A DNA stretch of 64,000 nt from Anopheles merus (Eukaryota; Arthropoda; Insecta; Diptera; Culicidae). The stretch is taken from contig NC_054085.1 in assembly GCF_017562075.2 (NCBI RefSeq), forward strand, positions 17,622,222-17,686,221. The letters are read 5' to 3'. Below the pieces are notes generated by a model. The model saw nothing but the letters and a program-made list of their open reading frames with translations. It was not told the DNA's origin and did no database searches. Numbering within the stretch: position 1 is the first letter of the stretch; each line of letters begins with the position of its first letter. This document shows, piece after piece, positions 1 to 11,287 of this stretch. A program made the translations under genes and the position numbers.

Positions 1-718
1 TTTGCCGCCTTTACGCTAACCTGGGCGGCCATTTCCCAGCATCATTACCGGGCGATATGGTGCGCACAGCAGCGGGATTGATTTATTGGTTTCATTTTTC
101 AACAGTGCTGCTACTGCTGCTGCTGGTGCTGCTGCTTTTCCAAATGCATTATGCAGCAGTGACTGTGGACTTATGGTGCGAACTTGAGGAAAAACCGGTA
201 TTCCGTGCACAGGCCACGTGCTACTGGTAGTGTTTTTTTCGTTCAGTTTCTTTCCGGACACCGAGAGTTATTCGCTAAGATAAAAGTCAAGATGGGTGGT
301 AGATGGTTTGCTGCTAAGTACATTAACATTATTGATCCGGAGAAAAAAGGGTAGTCATAGTCATAGCTGTTGCTTATTCAGCTTATTAGATGGCGCTGTT
401 GCGCAGTAAGGGTGTGCAGCGCGGTTGATCCAAAGAGGTAGCTTAAATTACATTTCCACCGGAGCAAATTCTCGTGCCAACTTTAACGCGATTATTATTG
501 ATTGTACAAAGGACTTGCCACTTATCCCTTCGGGATGGAGGATCCGCACACCGCGGGCACATGTTAAAAGCTACTCTGTCCTTTTGCAAACGACCCGGCA
601 ACCGTGGGGCTGAAGTTTTACGCAGGGTGAACGCTTACCACTTTTTCAAAAAAAAAAAAAAACACCCCTTTTGTGCTATGCTTGTGTGCATACGAGTTTT
701 ATTTTTGTATGCGCTTAC
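1..718 (-). other. Intron of the Ig gene (3' part outside window)
   Basis: The sequence begins at the GTAAGC donor of exon 816-719 and continues off the left edge. It contains an (A)15 run at about 646-661 (T-run on the gene strand) and a CTG-rich patch at 107-137. The peptide expected for the second half of Ig3 (a DxGxYxC F-strand motif) was not found in any minus frame. A 16-261 minus open frame shows no family signature. Confidence 0.75.
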
Positions 719-816
719 CTCAGGATTAGCATCTCCGTGTACGGTGCAGACTAGCTGGGCCTCGTATCCTTCGCCCGCGTGGACCCAGGATTTTTCGACC
801 GTGATTTCCGGTGGAG
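719..816 (-). CDS. Ig-superfamily protein, exon with start of Ig domain 3 (partial gene, runs off left edge)
   Basis: Fourth clear exon of the minus-strand lachesin/klingon-like cell-surface protein. The acceptor is a pyrimidine-rich tract ending CACAG before 816, and the donor is GAG|GTAAGC after 719. It is 98 nt long: 2 nt complete a Ser codon left by the previous exon, followed by 32 codons. The peptide begins PPEITVEKSWVHAGEGY, the typical Ig2-Ig3 junction of this family, and contains the B-strand cysteine of Ig3 in QLVCTVHGD. It ends in phase 0 after ...DANPE. The following exon, which should carry the F-strand cysteine of Ig3, is not in positions 1-718, so the gene is truncated by the window. 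The family is known from insect neuronal and epithelial surfaces. Family membership is secure; the exact orthologue is less so. Confidence 0.93.
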
Positions 817-1609
817 CTGTGGAGAAGCGGAGAAAGAGTAGTGCGTATGAGCAAAGCGTGTAGCAAATGGGAAGCGTGAGAGGGAGGGAGGAATATAAAT
901 TTATCAAACAAGCAGCAGCAGTTTAATCCATCAAAATCAGCTCCAACGCGAGGGTCACATACACACACATACACACTCAACTCAGACAAACATGGGGAGC
1001 TATGATGCCAGTTCCAAGAAGTAGCACATCCATTTTCTCCCGAATCGTCCATTCTGTTCGCCTCCATTCTACGAAAGGAGAGGAGGTTTCAGTGTGTGTG
1101 TATCGTTTTCTTTGTTCGTTTGTTTGGGCTGTTCATTTTTTGTTGTGTTTGTTGAGTGTGTGCGGCACAGTGTACACGGCTGGCCTGAGCGGTTCATTTC
1201 TCGACCCCTAATACGATTAGCATGAGTGCCGCTATGATACGATTATTATGAGCATTTCACAACGGTTTTTGAAAACGGTGCTCCAGAGGGAAGGGCGCAG
1301 CATGGTGTATGAGGAAGGGGGTCGTCTTGTTAACGAAGGGCTTGAGAAAGTGGTTCCTGTTTAGCCCGTGAATTCACGATAAATAACTTCAAACCGGTGA
1401 ACCGCTTTTGTTGGAAAGATTTTGTTGCACGTTCAGGGCTCTAAACAACGGGAAGATGCCGGAACCAAATTGCCACAGTGGAGAAAATTACATAAAGCAC
1501 ATGTTGATAGCTGTTGGTTTATAGTTTTTCAAAATAAACTGGATGGATGAACATATAATACTAAGATGACAGAAAAACTATACAAAACATGAAAAAAAAA
1601 ATCTTTCTG

Positions 1610-2063
1610 GCGTCATCCATCAATTACGTAACGCTAACATTTCAAATGTTAGACTTCTCTATTGCAAAAAACTGAACTGTTGACAGAAAAACTATAGACA
1701 GAAAAAACTACAGAAAATTAAAAAAATTACGTACCAGATAGTGGGAGCCCCTTTCCCCTTTCAATATCTTACTGCCGTAAATTGTTATGTTTTTCATTCT
1801 TCATTCATCATTTTATTTCATATTTCTTGAAAAACGTAAATCTCCTCCTCACCTCCATGTAACAAATCTTAAGTTTTGACGACACTTCTTCTTCCATTTT
1901 TCGAGACGGGATGCATCCTCCTATGTTGATCAAACGTTTGTTTGATACAGCATATTCAGAGGCTTACTCTCTCTTATAGACTTCGAATGTCTAGAGTCAT
2001 ATGTCTTTTTGTGAAGACACTTCCTGCCCTCCAATTCAGCGTTTCGTAATTGATGGATGACGC
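1610..2063. mobile_element. MITE-like element with 25-bp terminal inverted repeats
   Basis: The left end (1610-1634, GCGTCATCCATCAATTACGT then AACGC) is matched in reverse complement by the right end (2039-2063, GCGTTTCGTAATTGATGGAT then GACGC), 24 of 25 positions. The interior has the CCCCTTTCCCC and CCTCCTCACCTCC stretches that I remember from a widespread insect repeat with 'CATCCATAAATTACGTAACGC' ends. It is interrupted by the SINE-like insertion at 1889-2015. The superfamily is uncertain and no clear target duplication was seen. Confidence 0.7.
1889..2015 (-). mobile_element. Short SINE-like element, copy 1, nested in a MITE
   Basis: The insert of about 127 bp is flanked by direct repeats GACACTTC (1881-1888 and 2016-2023). 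On the minus strand the body starts near CTCTAGACATTCGAAGTC and ends in a GAA/AAG-rich tail. The core (about 1910-2001) matches 34289-34385 closely, including TCCTCCTATGTTG, CAGAGGCTTACTCTCTCTT and CTAGAGTCATATG. It has no coding capacity. No tRNA-type B box was convincing. Confidence 0.7.
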
Positions 2064-2964
2064 TTTTATTATCACATATTTGTCTATTAAAAACTATGCG
2101 AAAAACTGCAAACGACTGCAAAATTGATGTAGCAAAAATAATTAAAAATATTTTTAAATTGGTGAACAGTTTGGCTTCTTGTTTTATTGAGCGGATAAGA
2201 TAAAGGTTATGAAAAATCGACAAGCAAAAGATGAAATATATTCATCTTCCGAGCTGCTCAGAGATGAAAAAGCACTTATTGTAATTTAACTCATTGTATT
2301 TGGTTTCATAAATACTACTTGCACGCTTTCCAAGAAGAAACATTACGTTTTTACGCGCCGAACTACTAACTAGCAAGGCCAATTATTTACAGCAAATATT
2401 ACGATTTTTGTAAAACTTGTGTAAACGTAAAACAGATTTGGAAAGATTTCAAAAACCATTGTGGAAACGAAGCGAACCAAACCAATTCCAATCTTCATTA
2501 AATACTTGATACACCAATCGAGAAGAAGAAGAAAAAAGCACGCCCAAACGCTGCTAGCTATCTTTCCGACCCACCGGACAATAATTGAGAAATGTATTTT
2601 TAATCCAATCCAAATCTGGTTCGATCGATGTCCATCGGTGTGCTCGGGAGCGATTTGAAATCGCTGCACAAAACGCAGCCGAACTTCATAATGGTAGCGC
2701 CCCTGACCAGCTCACCCTTAAACCGTCTCTGCCGCCGAGCGAATCGAGTCTTCTCCGCTCGCCCACAGCAACCAAGGGGAGGAGTGTGTTTTGTCGAATC
2801 ATTTCACAATTAGTGACTGATTGCTTCCGGCACAAATCCGGACCCGAAGCTGTTTCGGGAGCGGGGAGCGTAGGTGGGAGTGTTAGCGGTACGAGCAAGG
2901 GGAGCTTTTGTGGGGATAAAACTGCTGCAGTCGCGGCGCTGCTGTGCCCGAATCAATTACTCAC

Positions 2965-3112
2965 AGAGTACAATCAGCTGCATGTCGACGAAGACCGGCT
3001 CCCGGATGCCGTTGTCTGCGTAGCACCGGTACGTTCCACTGTCCTGCCGGTTTACGTTCTCCAGCGTGAGGGTGGGCCCTTCGGACAGGTGCGGCGAGCC
3101 GTGTATCGAATC
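2965..3112 (-). CDS. Ig-superfamily protein, exon with second half of Ig domain 2
   Basis: The exon is 148 nt, starting in phase 0 after TTCCGCAG (before 3112) and ending CTCT|GTGAGT at 2965, which leaves one base for the next exon. Translation gives a helix/E-strand motif (PTLTLENVNRQDSG) and the diagnostic F-strand signature of an Ig domain (DSGTYRCYADNG), then a G strand ending in MQLIVL. The one-base overhang plus CT from exon 816-719 makes Ser, giving the family motif LSPPEITVEKSW across the junction. It is separated from the upstream exon by an intron of only 158 bp and from the downstream one by 2,148 bp. Longer overlapping open frames on both strands here are shadows of this exon. Confidence 0.93.
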
Positions 3113-3270
3113 CTGCGGAACAAACGAACAAATCGGAAATCAGCAAAACCGGGCGTGGTGAGGAGGTGCGCAAAAAGCGCCGGCAAAAACACGATTTTCC
3201 AGCCCGGAATTGCGTGCGTGTTTGTAGGGGTCACCCGGTAGGGCGAACAGTGTGCCGTTCCTTAGCTTAC

Positions 3271-3593
3271 CTTTCTTGTCCAGCTGATGCTCGGGACGGG
3301 GTTGCCGGAGGCTTTGCATTCCAGGGTAGCGGTACCGCCCTTGCGCACCGTGACGTGGCCGGTTTCCGGATTGGAGCGTACCGACGGTGGCACCAGTATC
3401 TCGACCGTGTGCACCAGGTCCCGGTTGTCGTGGTCCCCGATTTGGCAATTGTAATCCCCGGCGTCCTGCGGGCGAACGTTTTTAATCTGCAGGCTGTAGC
3501 CCTCGAGCAACTTGAACCGGGTGTCGCGCGTAATGATAAGATTGGCCGCCGTTACGACGGCACTCCCTCGGCGCCAGAGCAGAATATTGCGGC
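3271..3593 (-). CDS. Ig-superfamily protein, exon with end of Ig domain 1 and start of Ig domain 2
   Basis: This is the largest exon of the gene in the window (323 nt). The acceptor is CCGCCACAG before 3593 and the donor AAG|GTAAGC after 3271. Two bases complete a Gly codon from the previous exon, then 107 codons follow. It holds the C-strand Trp of Ig1 (LLWRRG), the D strand (ITRDTRFKL), the F-strand signature DAGDYNCQIGD, and the inter-domain motif VHTVEILVPPSVR that is characteristic of the lachesin/klingon/DIP group. Ig2 then opens with LECKASGNPVPSISW, its B-strand Cys and C-strand Trp. I recall near-identical motifs in Drosophila CG7166 and lachesin-like proteins. Such proteins are extracellular adhesion or recognition molecules. 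Confidence in the exon is very high; confidence in a specific orthologue is moderate. Confidence 0.95.
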
Positions 3594-4330
3594 CTGTGGC
3601 GGTGTGCGATGAAGGGTGGAAGAAAAAAGCGGGAAAAGGGTTAGAGATAAGCGGAAAGGAAAATTGGACTGTGTGAGAGAGAAAAAAACACACGGTCCTC
3701 TCGCGGCGGCATAGCTTGACAGAACGCGTGATCGAACTATGTCAAGGATTTGTTGGGGGTAGCGTGGATGACAGAGCATCTGCCGAAAGGTATTGCGTCT
3801 TGCGTTGTACTACGCGTGCTGTAAGTTTACATGCGATGGAAATGTTTCGGGCGTCGATTTCCTTGTCAGGGTCCTCAGGGAAAAAGTGGAAAAAGTTTAC
3901 ACGAAAAGTATGCTCTGCTGTAACTCCGGAAAGCCATTCTCAGGAGTTGTTAAAAGTAAGCAAACTTCTGCTGCTGTCATAGAAATTGAGAGAAGTAAGT
4001 TTTTCCTTGGACGTTTTATTTGGGGCTCCAACTGTTGTTCGTCCTGGAGGTTGTCTGTCCTTTTTCAATGAGCTGACTATCTGTGACTTATTGGATGACT
4101 AATAGTAGAATACCGGCTGCCCTAGGGCGTCTCGGAACCTGATAAGAAGTGACTGGTCGAATGGGAAATTCGACCTTATTGCAGACGGTGCGTCTAGCCC
4201 AGACGGTTCCAAAGGAAGCTCACTATCTTTCAAACTTTGTTCAACTGATAATGTGAAATCTTGAATCGAGTGTCTGAACTATGCATTAATACCAGTTTTT
4301 GATTAAGAGATGTTTCACTATAAGAAGTAA

Positions 4331-4683
4331 AGGCCTGGGAACACTGTCCGTACTCGCTAGTGTAATTCTGATTTTCACTAGTGCATCTGGCGGCGGCTGA
4401 CCGAAGCATTTTTACAAACAATTTGGAGCCGCTTCAGAAATATGTTATTTTTCCATGTTTTGTACTTAATTCGGATGAAACAAGTTTTTTAAGAGGTAGA
4501 TGCACGTGTCCTGCACGCATTACATCCATTTTTATGACAAAAAAACGATGGAAAAACTACTTAATTTTGAGATCCGGCATGACTATTCCTTCGATGACCA
4601 AAAAAAGGTTCCACCAGCTGCCACCAGATGCGCCAGTGAAAATCGAAATTACACTAGCGAGTACGAACAGTGTCCCCCGGCCT
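4331..4683. mobile_element. PIF/Harbinger-like MITE (353 bp)
   Basis: Long inverted repeats: 4331-4402 and 4614-4683 are reverse complements over about 70 bp with few mismatches (shared core CACTAGCGAGTACG, CAGTG). The element starts AGGCC and ends GGCCT, flanked by TAA on both sides (4328-4330 and 4684-4686). TWA duplications are the hallmark of PIF/Harbinger elements. It has no coding capacity. The apparent open frames on opposite strands here resemble each other only because they read the two arms. Confidence 0.8.
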
Positions 4684-7428
4684 TAAGAGTAAGATTAGAA
4701 TATTGCAAGGTGAGGTATGAAATATTTCAACTCAGCAACTCTTTAAATAATATCTACATCACTCAAAACAGACTTGCTTGCCGAAAAGGAGACAGTGAAT
4801 GAGTTGAATTTCTGAAGAGAAAGTTTCTCCGGCGTCGTGTAGGATTTGCATGGTGTTTTAGTTTATGAAACTCCAAACAGTGAACAAACCAACACTTTGG
4901 TATTTCAAATCAACTCCTTTAAAAGCGTGTTTTTATCCTCACCAACGTGAATCATCAAAAGCAACTTTCCCCATTCTCCAATGCAAGTCTACGCACGCCA
5001 GAACTATCGTGTCTATTAATTTCTTCTTCAGGTTTGCGCACCAACTCACGAGTAACACCTGCAGAAGATTCAACACCAACCGCTGTTCTGTTTCTGCGCA
5101 GTTTTATTCGTCTTCCATTCCGACATGCTAAGTGGCTACGGCGGGGGTTTTTTTTCTCTCCCAAATTGGCCCACTTTGGCGCGGTTTTGCGATGCGGGAA
5201 AGGAAGCAACTAGATCTACACTTTGCAAAATTGGATTGGAACTTTTACCATTAGCATACATCATCGTTGCAAATGTATAATTGAATAGTTTAATGTTAAT
5301 GAGCGAATTAAAATGCACTTTCCTGCTGTGCTCCCTTTGTCTTGGTCGGTTGAGGCTGCACACGCCCGCAACTGTAAAACCATCTGCTCATTAGAACCGG
5401 CAGCTCGCCCGCCAACAAAGCCAAGAACACCAAGCCAAGCGGGGTGAAACCCTCCCGCAGAAGGCGTACCAACCGATCAGCGGCTGCAACGAACCTACCC
5501 TCCCTCAAACCCCCATGCACGTGCCAAACCTTGCGATAATGAGTGAAGAAGACATTAACTCGGGACCAAACCAAAAAAATGAACCGTCTTCCCACAAGCG
5601 AACGCGGGTGTGGATGCACACACTAACCACACTATGTCGAACGGTGGAGCGCCACCAACTCTATCGCTTGTATCGCTTTCCGCCAACACGCCAACGGAAC
5701 AACTGTGTGGCATAGTGAAACAGAAAAAGTGAGAAAAAATCGCATACCAAGGAAAAATGAGCTCAAAAGGAAGAAAAAAAAAAGCTCATGCGAAGGAAAA
5801 ATCATGCAATCTTCGTGCGGGTTGCGCCGCGGAGTCCGCTTTGCGGTGAAGAATCATTTTTCCGTTTGGCAAATGAATTTAAAACTTAATTTAAAATCAT
5901 CTCTTTCATGTTGCAACATTGCTGAGTCGCTCACAGACACACACATACACAGTGAGAACTAGGAACAAAAAAAAAACACAGTACTGCTCCTTTTTATCTT
6001 CCTTTTCCTTCCACCGCTCCTTTTGGCTCTGCATTATTTCACATTACTCCGGACAGAGGCAAAAAACGGGCGCCTCCTCCACCTTCTGCAGCTGATGGCC
6101 GGAGGGCTCTGCAACCGAAATGGAAATAGGATTGCTAATTTCGCGAAAATTGCCGGCAGCAGCATGTTCAGCCCACAATGCCAGAGCAGAGCGCAGAGTG
6201 GGGACTTTTGGAGTACGAGCAGAGAAAGATGGCAGCCAACAGTAGCAGCAGCAGCAGTAGTAATGCAAGGACTGCCTGGGCTGCATCGGCATTTGGCACG
6301 AATTCGCAGTTTTGTTTTGCGGCGGTTGTTGCACGGTGCTGCTTCGGTGTTTCGGGCAAAGCAGCATAATAACAATGCATTAGCGCGCGCGTGTGGCAAT
6401 TGGGCCCGGCTCGCTCGCTTGCCTGCTCTTCCAATATCTTGCTGCTTGTTTTGCCTTTTTTTTTGTTTGTTTTCGTTTCGCTGCCATTTTGGCATTTTCC
6501 CGGCTGGAACCCCGGCTACTACGCGGATCTCTCTCTCCAAAAACCCATTTTCCCGTCGGCGTGTACCGGCAAACGAAGTGTTTTATCAAGCGAGCGCCGC
6601 GCGCACGCAGATGCGTTGTACTGCCGCCAGTTGTTTATTATGTTCGCTTCGAAGCTTACAAACGCTGGAGAGAAAAATGGCCAAACAAAGCAAAGCTGGG
6701 TGTGCGGAGGAGTGGCAGCGTGGCGGAGTTCGCAGGGCACACAGCAACAGTCTGTCTTCTCGTGCCGCTGTGCTGCTACGGTGGGGCAAAAGTTTGGATG
6801 CAAACATTTTTCCGAGACCGAAGGAGAAAGAAGAAAAACACGCAAAGAATTACTGTTTTAGGTACCAGGAACCCTTCGGGACATGGTTTTGGCGGCGCAA
6901 GCTTTCGATTCGTAATTTGCATAATTCCTTTTTTGTTTTGCTATGAGGTTTTGCTCAGTAAGAAAAACAAACAAAGCTTGCTGTAATGATGTAATGTGTG
7001 CGTTCAAGCTTCAGATCATTAATCTTTGTAGCAATGTTTTGTTTTGGTTCAATTTAAATTTAAATTGTTTTGCTTTCTATTTGTAATTTTTCTATTTAGC
7101 TGCAAGTTACATCCTTGGACAGTTTTTAGTTCTGTAGTTGGCATCTTCTACAATTTAAGCCAGAGAGCTGAAATTTCAGCCTGCCAGTGAGACAATATTT
7201 ATTATTCGTGTTGTATCAATTTCAGTTACAATCTGCCATATTGGATTTCACCATAGACAAGGATGTATTTAATTTTTTTTTTGTTGGTTTATTATTTATG
7301 AAGTAATTTTGAGAATATCGATTCAAACAATACATTCAATCATTCATGAGCTAACCTGATGGAGCATGCGACGAATCGGCGTTTGTACACTTTTTTTTTC
7401 TCTTGGCTGAATCTTTTTACGTAGATCT

Positions 7429-7624
7429 TTTTCTTCTTTTATTTGGCGTAACGTCCTCGTGGGGATATGCCGGCCTATACAGGTTTTCAAGACTTAATTC
7501 ATTACCACGCAGCCGGATAGTCAATCTTTGCTACGGGGAGACGGTTCATTTGGGGCTTGAACCCATGGTGGGCTTGCTATTGAGTCGTTTGAGTTTGACG
7601 ACTGTTCCACGGGACCGTCGCTAG
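7429..7624 (-). mobile_element. Diverged tRNA-derived SINE (SINE200-like), old copy
   Basis: The reverse complement carries a B-box-like GGGTTCAAGCCCC and aligns along its length with the copies at 30700-30904 and 34422-34635, with many substitutions. The 10-bp duplication ACGTAGATCT flanks it (7419-7428 and 7625-7634). The tail side is TTTTTCTTCTTTT on the plus strand. Confidence 0.75.
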
Positions 7625-8619
7625 ACGTAGATCTAGACCGTCTATATATCTAATATAATGTGCCAACCCAGAGATTAGTTCTACTTAACTTCATTTGAGC
7701 TGTATAGAGCACGTTCACAGCACTGAAATGCTGCGATCGAGTTCTCTGTAACGATAAAGTTCAATATTCATGGCGTGTTTATCCCCAGAATAAATGAAAA
7801 TTAATACTCAAACAATATATGATACTCTCCAACTTGTCTGTTGCTGAGCTGCGATCAATATCGGAGGAAAAAAACAACAACAATTGCATGGATTTTCCAC
7901 AAATTTGAGCAATAACGTCAACGCAACAGTAGCAACAGCAGCTGTGTGCACAGTGTGGTTAGCTGTAATTTGACCCGGGTGCGCAACAAGTGAAACTTCG
8001 CCGAAAAGCTCTCCCGCGTTGCAGTTCATTCGGAACTAATTTCCATGTATTTGAAATTTTTCGCGGAAATGCTCGACGGTCGGAAAAATGCACCTCCGAC
8101 ATGTTTGAATGTACAACCGACCATGTGTGTATATTTTCCAGATTTATTTTACAACGAAGGTTTGTTAATATGGTTCCCATTGTTGTAGGTTTCCCCGGGG
8201 TTTTGTAGAACAATGAATATCACGTCAGATGCACAGTGTTTGGAAACAGTTTTTCACTTTTTTCCCTTTGCTGATAAAATAATGCAAACGCCCCAAAAAG
8301 CACAGGACGGTGAGGAAGAAAACAGAACAAAACCGCGCCCGCTGCACAAATTAACTTCAAAAGCGAGCGCGCGAGCCGCTTCCAACAATGGCCAGCAAAA
8401 TCAAAGCGCTTGTTGTAGCTGGGTGGAAGTGTAATGATTTGAACGGCAATTACAATTAGCTGCATCGTACATTCAAACCAAGAGAAGCAGCAACCAATGT
8501 AGAATGCTCTCCGCCACTTCCGCCCAACACACGCACTGCTGAAAGTGGCGGAACAAAGCTGATGCTCCGAAAAATGCACTTTCCATGAGCATTGCTTGCT
8601 CCCACGAAAAAAGGGGAAC

Positions 8620-8639
8620 GGGGGGGGGGGGGGGGGGGG
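8620..8639. repeat. (G)20 homopolymer
   Basis: Uninterrupted run of guanines followed by an A-run. It produces a spurious poly-proline frame on the minus strand. Confidence 0.95.
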
Positions 8640-10980
8640 AAAAAGAAGCACCACACAAGTACAGTTGATGAAGGTACATTGAAAATGCATTGAAATCGGT
8701 GTCGGTGGTCGTCAAATGCCAAATCCTCTCGGGCCACAAAAACCGGTGGAACTCCTCCGGTGCGGTTGTTTCACAGTTCGGTGCGGTGTTCATTGGGCAC
8801 ACCGAAAATCCGGAAACAAGATCCTCTCTCCGGGGCCGAGCATATTTTGCGATGCTCATTTCGATTGCAACAGGGAGGGAGGGGGGGGGGCCCTGTTTTT
8901 CGCAGCCGATGCTGGATGGTGTCAGAATTGGGGAAGGATGGGGAAGGATTAAATTTGAAATACCACCTAAACACATCGCCGCACATACAAGCGCCCCGAT
9001 GTGTACATAAATTGCACGCGTTGGTACCGTGTGTGTGTGCGTGTGTGTGTGGTTACGTGTGGGTGTTCGGGGGTGGCAGGGGCTGGGTTTTCGACATACA
9101 GGGTTGGATGAGAGCTTTGGTGCACATCGGTTTGTCGGTTCATTTATTTGCAGTTCGATTGCACCAATGTGCGCCGAGCTTTCCCATACGTCCATCATCA
9201 TTGATGGTGTGTGACTGGTCGAGGGTTGCGTGTGCCTTTATGTGTGTGTGTGCCCCATGTTCTAAGCCGTTCCGATGGATGGATTTGGAAATGGACAGAC
9301 ACACGCGCTGTAAAAGGTTGCATTCTGACGCACTCCGTCAGATCGTGTGAGCAGTGTGAGCCGGGCTCCCGGTGGAGGTTGCAATAATTTATACAAGTAC
9401 ACTAATACCCTCAGACACAGATACACACACACACACTGACAGGCACAAATTCAAATTGCACATTTGCGAGCGTGTGTGCATGGTCCAGCGGTCCATCCTC
9501 CGGGACACAACCAGTTCCAGCGGAGTTTGGCAGGGGGCTGGCGAGAAATGGTACCGACGGCTAATAAGGGAGAGCGTGAAAGTCCATTATGGACCATAAT
9601 GGAGGGCTGAGAGGAGGACGGGACGGGACGAGCGAAAAATTAATTATCATGCTATTTGATTTAGTAAATGCGTGTATATTTTTACGCATCGCTGTGCAGA
9701 TGATGAGCCCCGCGCGGTCGGAGAGCTGCTGGGAGACCGCCGGGGTCGGGGTGTGATTCAATTAAAATAACAACTTAAACGCACGTGTCCGCGATGGCGC
9801 ATTAGTAGTTGCGCTCGTTGGGACAGAAAATTGTTACGAATTATCTGTTCCGTTTTGTTTTTGCCATTTCCAATTTCCAATCGCCCATTCCTCCGCGGGC
9901 GAAAGCGTTTCCAATTTCAATCCGGTTGCACAAAATACAGCAACAGGTTAGTTAGTTTTCGTTTTTGTTTGCCTCTTTGTGGCGGTGGCTGCTTTGTCTG
10001 CTCCGCATATAGCTCGATCAGTTTGCTGGGTTTTTAATGTGACCATGTTGGAACCCCCCAACAACCCATTTTGTTAAATTGAATTGCGTTAAATGATCAA
10101 TTCCATTAAAATAATCCCATGCCAACTCTTTAATCAGCGCGCTCGAAACACATCCCACTGCCCCAGAGTGGTACATGGTGCTGAATTAAATTTCCTAAAT
10201 AACACGCAAATCACAAAAATTCTCTGTAATCGCCTTCCCAGGCATGTAATTCCTCCACTCCTTCGCTCTCTTTTTCAATCCCCTCTGCATAATCATGCAG
10301 ATTGATGGGATCCTGTAATCGGCCAGATTAGACGACATGGTATGGTGCTGGGCTCGAAGGAATGTGTCTACCTTTTTCTCCCATCCCGGCCGCCCAGAAC
10401 GTCAGAACGAACTCCTTTCAGGTGAGCGTCAAAGTTTCAAAGCAGCACCAAGGCAGCTGCCCCGCCAAAAAACCCCTCTCCCGCATGCTGACAAGCTCGG
10501 CTCGCTCGGGCTAGCCAGAAAACTCAACATTTCGTTTGAAAATGTTTTCTACTTGTTTGCCCTGTCCCCCCGCGCATGCCCGCTGCCCGCATCATCGCCA
10601 ACTGTCTCCGTTTCCATTTGCGGAAGTTTAAAGTGAAACAAAACTCGGGCACACCGGAGGGAAAAAGGACGGCAGGTGTAGGGGACGGGGGGGGGCAAGC
10701 AAAGAGTGCTCAGTAACGAGCACACGACACACGACAGGTTGAGAACGGTAACCAATTTCCAGCATGATACCTTAACGGTTTTCTGGCTGCTACGATTTAT
10801 TTGAATGTGTCTTTTGCTAACCGGAACCGAAGCAGCAGTAGTAGCAGTACAAAACCTTGGCGTGTGGTGGAGGTCCCTCGGGCCGCTTTTCATCCGCACG
10901 TTTCTGTCAAACAGCCATGGCCCCAAAACCCAGCCAAAAAAGAGTCGAAAATGCTTTTCATTCCTTTCTTTTTCTTTCCC

Positions 10981-11004
10981 TGTGTGTGTGTGTGTGTGTG
11001 TGTG
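10981..11004. repeat. (TG)12 microsatellite
   Basis: Uninterrupted TG run 128 bp from the donor side of exon 11287-11132 (downstream in gene direction). Confidence 0.97.
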
Positions 11005-11131
11005 GACTATTTTGGACTGTTTGTACGAGCTTTTTTTCGCTTTTCACTTTGCACACAACGCGAATCTGCACGGTTCTGGAGAGTCCTAGCAAAGAAAAAA
11101 AAACAAGTCCCGACGCTCGCAGCATACTCAC

Positions 11132-11287
11132 CTAGATTTTCCACCTCGCAGGGAAGCGTAATCGTATCGCCGATGACGGCCCGGACCGACTGCGACCGGG
11201 AGGTGAACTTGGGCTGCACCATCGGCGGGCTGTCGATGAAGTCCGGATCGAGCAGCGGGTCGGACAGACTGTTTCCGAATGAAGTGC
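11132..11287 (-). CDS. Ig-superfamily protein, exon with N-terminal acidic linker and start of Ig domain 1
   Basis: The exon is 156 nt. The acceptor is TTCATTTCAG preceded by a T-rich tract, and the donor CTAG|GTGAGT. It begins with the last two bases of a codon, so the upstream exon must end with one overhanging base. The peptide starts with an acidic, Ser/Asp/Pro-rich linker (SLSDPLLDPDFIDSPP) and continues into strands A and B of Ig1: PKFTSRSQSVRAVIGDTITLPCEVENL, given here in part as GDTITLPCEV. The B-strand Cys codon is at 11150-11148. The final base plus GC of the next exon encodes Gly, continuing into RNILLWRRG. The downstream intron is 7,538 bp. There is no initiator Met or signal peptide here, so at least one exon lies further upstream. 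Confidence 0.9.
   Translation of the reverse strand, partial: ALHSETVCPTRCSIRTSSTARRWCSPSSPPGRSRSGPSSAIRLRFPARWKI

Larger units (their letters stand above)
817..2964 (-). other. Intron of the Ig gene containing a nested transposon insertion
   Basis: A 2,148-bp intron bounded by GTGAGT (2964) and CACAG (817). Its middle is AT-rich and carries a MITE-like element (1610-2063) interrupted by a short SINE-like element (1889-2015). No further coding exon is recognisable. Confidence 0.8.
3594..11131 (-). other. Intron of the Ig gene (7.5 kb), within Ig domain 1
   Basis: Bounded by GTGAGT (11131) and CCGCCACAG (3594). It holds a PIF/Harbinger-like MITE (4331-4683), an old SINE copy (7429-7624), a 20-nt G run (8620-8639), (GT)n tracts near 9030 and 10981, and GC-rich stretches in which several long open frames arise by chance (for example 6023-6946). 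No conserved protein motif was seen in them. Confidence 0.8.

Noticed and set aside
16..261. Minus-strand open frame ending near a GTTAGC donor-like site, with ...GRPG resembling the family's post-Ig3 motif
   Set aside because: The expected preceding Ig3 sequence (DxGxYxC and ALGR-like motif) is absent, so the GRPG match is probably chance.
4500..4802. Plus-strand frame resembling the minus-strand frame at 4230-4421
   Set aside because: The similarity is caused by the two arms of the PIF/Harbinger-like MITE, not by homologous genes.
6023..6946. 307-codon open frame on the plus strand
   Set aside because: It begins with TTG rather than ATG, lies inside the 7.5-kb intron, overlaps several other long frames in GC-rich sequence, and shows no domain or conserved pattern.
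8473..9201. 242-codon minus-strand open frame
   Set aside because: It runs through the G20 homopolymer and (GT)n repeats, giving poly-Pro and Thr-His runs; no protein family signature.
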